From positions 1 to 9,160 of the forward strand of contig JAIRSR010000099.1 in NCBI GenBank assembly GCA_031255355.1: a stretch of DNA of 9,160 bases. The letters run 5' to 3'. Both the position numbers and the translations under genes were made by a program. Below are positions 7,297 through 9,160 of the stretch, piece after piece; position 1 is the first letter of the stretch, and every line of letters starts with the position of its first letter. Source of the stretch: Clostridiales bacterium. Lineage in GTDB: Bacteria; Bacillota; Clostridia; Monoglobales; Firm-18. Below the pieces are notes generated by a model that saw only the letters and a list, made by a program, of their open reading frames with translations, had not been told where the DNA came from and searched no databases.

Positions 7297-7313
7297 CATA
7301 AGACCTGTACTAA
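7273..7313 (+). promoter_or_regulatory. Possible weak internal promoter with an operator-like palindrome
   Basis: TTGAAA (7284-7289) lies 18 bases before TACTAA (7308-7313), and TTGAAC (7273-7278) lies 18 bases before CATAAG (7297-7302); both are only partial matches to -35/-10 consensus. TGAAA-CGCT-TTTCA at 7285-7298 is a perfect 5-base inverted repeat around 4 bases. It resembles LacI-family/CcpA operator sites, but the central CG is shifted one base from the cre consensus, so it is not a clean cre. It could allow separate control of the two permease genes. Confidence 0.2.
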
Positions 7314-7322
7314 AACCGTTGC

Positions 7323-7348
7323 GCGAGCGGAAAAAATACCGCTTTCGC
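7323..7348 (+). other. Small GC-rich hairpin between binding-protein and permease genes
   Basis: GCGAGCGG (7323-7330) pairs with CCGC (7339-7342) and TCGC (7345-7348), giving eight mostly GC pairs with a two-base bulge and an A-rich eight-base loop. No T-run follows, so it is not a standard intrinsic terminator. In importer operons a stem after the binding-protein gene can protect the upstream mRNA and give more binding protein than permease. Whether this one does so is inference. Confidence 0.3.
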
Positions 7349-7385
7349 CGTGCGATGGCAGGTCTAACACAAGGGGGAAGCCGGA

Positions 7386-8297
7386 ATGTTTACGAGGAAA
7401 ATGGTCGGGAGCGACCTAAAAAGAAATTGGAGTTTATATTTGATGGTGATTCCCGTATTGGCGTTTTACCTTATATTTTGCTATCGCCCGATGTACGGCG
7501 CGGTGATTGCCTTTAAGGACTTTTCCCCGGGGAGAGGGATTTGGGGGAGTCCGTGGGTCGGGCTGGAGCATTTTGAAGCCTTTTTAGCGGGAAAGGATTT
7601 CACAAGAATCCTCACCAACACGTTAAGAATCAGTCTTTCGAGTATTCTGTTCGGCTTCCCCGCACCGATCATTTTGGCGCTGCTCATCAACGAAACCGTT
7701 TCCAAGCGGTTCGCGCGGGCGGTGCAGACGGTTACTTATATCCCGCATTTCATCTCACTGGTCGTCGTCTGCGGTATGATCAAGGAGTTTGTGTCCGATA
7801 CGGGCTTTATCACAAGTTTTATGACCTATCTGGGCATGGCGCGGCAAAATATGCTGAACGAGCCGAATTACTTCACCTCTATTTACGTCGCAAGCGGCAT
7901 ATGGCAGGAAATCGGCTGGGGTTCGATTATCTATTTGGCGGCGCTCGCGGGGGTGGATACAGAACTGTATGAGGCGGCGTCGATTGACGGCGCGGGGCGG
8001 CTTCGGCAGACGTGGAGCGTCACGCTGCCGTCCATTATGCCGACCATTATTACGCTGTTCATTTTGCGGCTCGGTTCCGTCATGAACGTCGGCTTTGAAA
8101 AAATCATTTTGCTGTACAATCCGCTCAGCGCGGATAAAGCGGAGGTAATTTCCTCCTACGTCTACAACGTCGGTATGGTCAAGGCGCAGTACGGATTTTC
8201 CACCGCCGTCGGGCTGTTTAACTCCGCGATCAACTGCGCGTTGGTTTTCGGCGCGAACGCGCTGTCGCGGAAGTTTAACGATACGAGTTTATGGTAA
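7386..8297 (+). CDS. ABC sugar importer permease, LplB/UgpA type
   Basis: Inner-membrane subunit of the importer, forming half of the translocation channel with the permease encoded next. The 303-residue product is full length for the family, with about six hydrophobic segments (near 17-37, 80-102, 113-135, 165-187, 208-228 and 267-288). The cytoplasmic EAA loop that docks the ATPase is clear: EAASIDGAGRLRQTWSVTLP from Glu196, with the invariant Gly at 202. The N-terminal YRPMYGAVIAFKDFSP and WVGLEHF segments are typical of LplB proteins. The ATG at 7386 is preceded by AAGGGGGA (7371-7378). It sits 129 bases after the binding-protein gene, the widest gap in the window, and 16 bases before the partner permease. 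No ATPase gene is visible; such importers commonly share an MsmX-like ATPase encoded elsewhere. Confidence 0.94.
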   Translation: MFTRKMVGSDLKRNWSLYLMVIPVLAFYLIFCYRPMYGAVIAFKDFSPGRGIWGSPWVGLEHFEAFLAGKDFTRILTNTLRISLSSILFGFPAPIILALLINETVSKRFARAVQTVTYIPHFISLVVVCGMIKEFVSDTGFITSFMTYLGMARQNMLNEPNYFTSIYVASGIWQEIGWGSIIYLAALAGVDTELYEAASIDGAGRLRQTWSVTLPSIMPTIITLFILRLGSVMNVGFEKIILLYNPLSADKAEVISSYVYNVGMVKAQYGFSTAVGLFNSAINCALVFGANALSRKFNDTSLW

Positions 8298-8313
8298 GGG
8301 AGGAGGGCAGAGC

Positions 8314-9160
8314 ATGATTCGGAAAACTATTTCAAGAAAGGTGTTTGAGGTTTGCAACGCCGCGTTTTTGATCCTGTTAATGATTGCCGCCTTTTACCCT
8401 GTGATTCATATCGTTATGGCGTCTTTCAGTGAGCCGCTGCGGTTCCTGTCGCATACCGGCGTACTGTTCGCGCCCGTCGGCAAGGCGACGCTTCTGGCGT
8501 ATGAGAACGCCTTTAAGCACCCGCAAATCATGGGCGCTTACGGGAACACTCTGTTTATCGTGGCGGCGGGCGTTGCCGTCAATATCGCTTTGACGGCGGT
8601 CGGCGCGTACTTCCTGTCGCGCAAAAACGTGCTGTTCCAAGCGCCTGTCGCGGTTCTGATTGTGATTACCATGTTTTTTTCGGGCGGGTTGATTCCGTTT
8701 TACTTTACGGTAAAGGACCTCGGCTTGTACAATAGCCTGTGGGCGTTGATTTTGCCTGTTTCCATTAACACGTTTAATCTGTTGGTGCTGAAAACGGGCT
8801 TTGCCGCCGTGCCGGATAGTATCGAGGAATCGGCGGTTTTGGACGGCGCGGGGCATTTTACCGTGTTGTTTCGGTTTATCGTGCCGCTTGCCATGCCGAC
8901 CGTCGCCGTAATGATTTTGTATTACGGTGTGGCGCATTGGAACTCGTGGTTCAACGCGCTGTTGTTTATCAGCAAACCGGAGCGGTACCCTCTGCAATTG
9001 GTACTGCGGCAGATTTTACTGGCGGGGGAAACCGGGTCTATGACGATGGGCGTGGACGCGGGCGCGGAACTCGCGGTGTCGGAAACAATCAAATATGCCG
9101 TGATCGTCATTTCCACCGCGCCTGTGCTGTGCGCGTATCCATTTTTGCAAAAATATTTTG
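8314..9160 (+). CDS. ABC sugar importer permease, LplC/YtcP type (3' end cut by the window)
   Basis: Second channel subunit of the importer, pairing with the LplB-type permease just upstream. From the ATG at 8314 the frame stays open to the window edge, giving 282 complete codons; family members usually have about 290-300, so only roughly the last dozen residues should be missing. The product starts MIRKTISRKVFEVCNAAFL and has the typical first membrane segment, YPVIHIVMASFSEP, the SGGLIPFYFTVKDLGLYNS segment, the EAA loop EESAVLDGAG (171-180) leading into FIVPLAMPT, and WNSWFNALLFI. The SD AAGGGAGGAGG (8296-8306) begins in the stop of the previous gene, suggesting coupled translation. The missing end probably holds the KGVMIGAIKG-like tail common in this family; that is expectation, not observation. 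Confidence 0.92.
   Translation, partial: MIRKTISRKVFEVCNAAFLILLMIAAFYPVIHIVMASFSEPLRFLSHTGVLFAPVGKATLLAYENAFKHPQIMGAYGNTLFIVAAGVAVNIALTAVGAYFLSRKNVLFQAPVAVLIVITMFFSGGLIPFYFTVKDLGLYNSLWALILPVSINTFNLLVLKTGFAAVPDSIEESAVLDGAGHFTVLFRFIVPLAMPTVAVMILYYGVAHWNSWFNALLFISKPERYPLQLVLRQILLAGETGSMTMGVDAGAELAVSETIKYAVIVISTAPVLCAYPFLQKYF

Noticed and set aside
7285..7298. A true CcpA catabolite-response (cre) site
   Set aside because: The arms fit, but the central CG dinucleotide is one base off the consensus position, so only an operator-like palindrome is claimed.
7323..7348. Intrinsic transcription terminator after the binding-protein gene
   Set aside because: The stem is bulged and is followed by mixed sequence rather than a T-run; the T-rich stretches in the gap lie before the hairpin.
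7319..7516. Forward 65-codon open frame overlapping the start of the LplB-type gene
   Set aside because: It overlaps the permease in another frame, starts inside the hairpin region without an SD, and has no recognisable features.
8377..8997. Minus-strand open frame of 206 codons opposite the second permease
   Set aside because: The forward frame gives an unmistakable LplC/YtcP permease with EAA loop. The reverse product is a basic, Gln/Arg/His-rich shadow.

Overview
The window is a single co-directional (+) gene block that looks like part of a polysaccharide-utilisation operon of a Gram-positive bacterium (Bacillota). The grounds are a three-part sugar importer of the LplA/LplB/LplC (YtcP) type with a lipoprotein binding protein, strong AGGAGG-type ribosome binding sites in front of every gene, and no sign of an outer-membrane SusC/SusD system. 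The DNA is moderately GC-rich (judged by eye, not counted), with heavy use of GCG, CGC and GGC codons. This fits an uncultured Clostridia/Oscillospirales-like or a Paenibacillus-like organism, but the genus cannot be fixed from the sequence.

Layout: bases 1-27 probably hold the last codons of an upstream gene. Then come a cytoplasmic GH130 enzyme (31-1032), a large secreted multidomain polysaccharide lyase of family PL8 (1045-4593), a second and clearly different cytoplasmic GH130 enzyme (4636-5625), a lipoprotein solute-binding protein (5637-7256), a 129-base gap with repeats and a small hairpin, and two ABC permeases (7386-8297, and 8314 to the window edge, the latter lacking only its extreme C-terminus). 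Apart from the 129-base gap, the genes are 11-42 bases apart, and two stop codons are fused to the next gene's Shine-Dalgarno sequence, so most of the block is probably one transcript. No transporter ATPase, regulator, unsaturated-uronyl hydrolase (GH88/GH105), RNA gene, insertion sequence or CRISPR array is present.

Working model (inference): the secreted PL8 lyase cuts a uronic-acid-containing polysaccharide outside the cell by beta-elimination. The lipoprotein and two permeases import the oligosaccharides, powered by an ATPase encoded elsewhere. The two GH130 enzymes then split beta-mannosides in the cytoplasm, probably with phosphate. Pairing a PL8 lyase with two GH130s suggests a substrate that carries both uronic acid and beta-mannose, such as a xanthan-like exopolysaccharide, rather than ordinary hyaluronan or chondroitin. 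That substrate guess is the most interesting open point of the window. All recognised genes belong to known families; nothing here is demonstrably a wholly new system.
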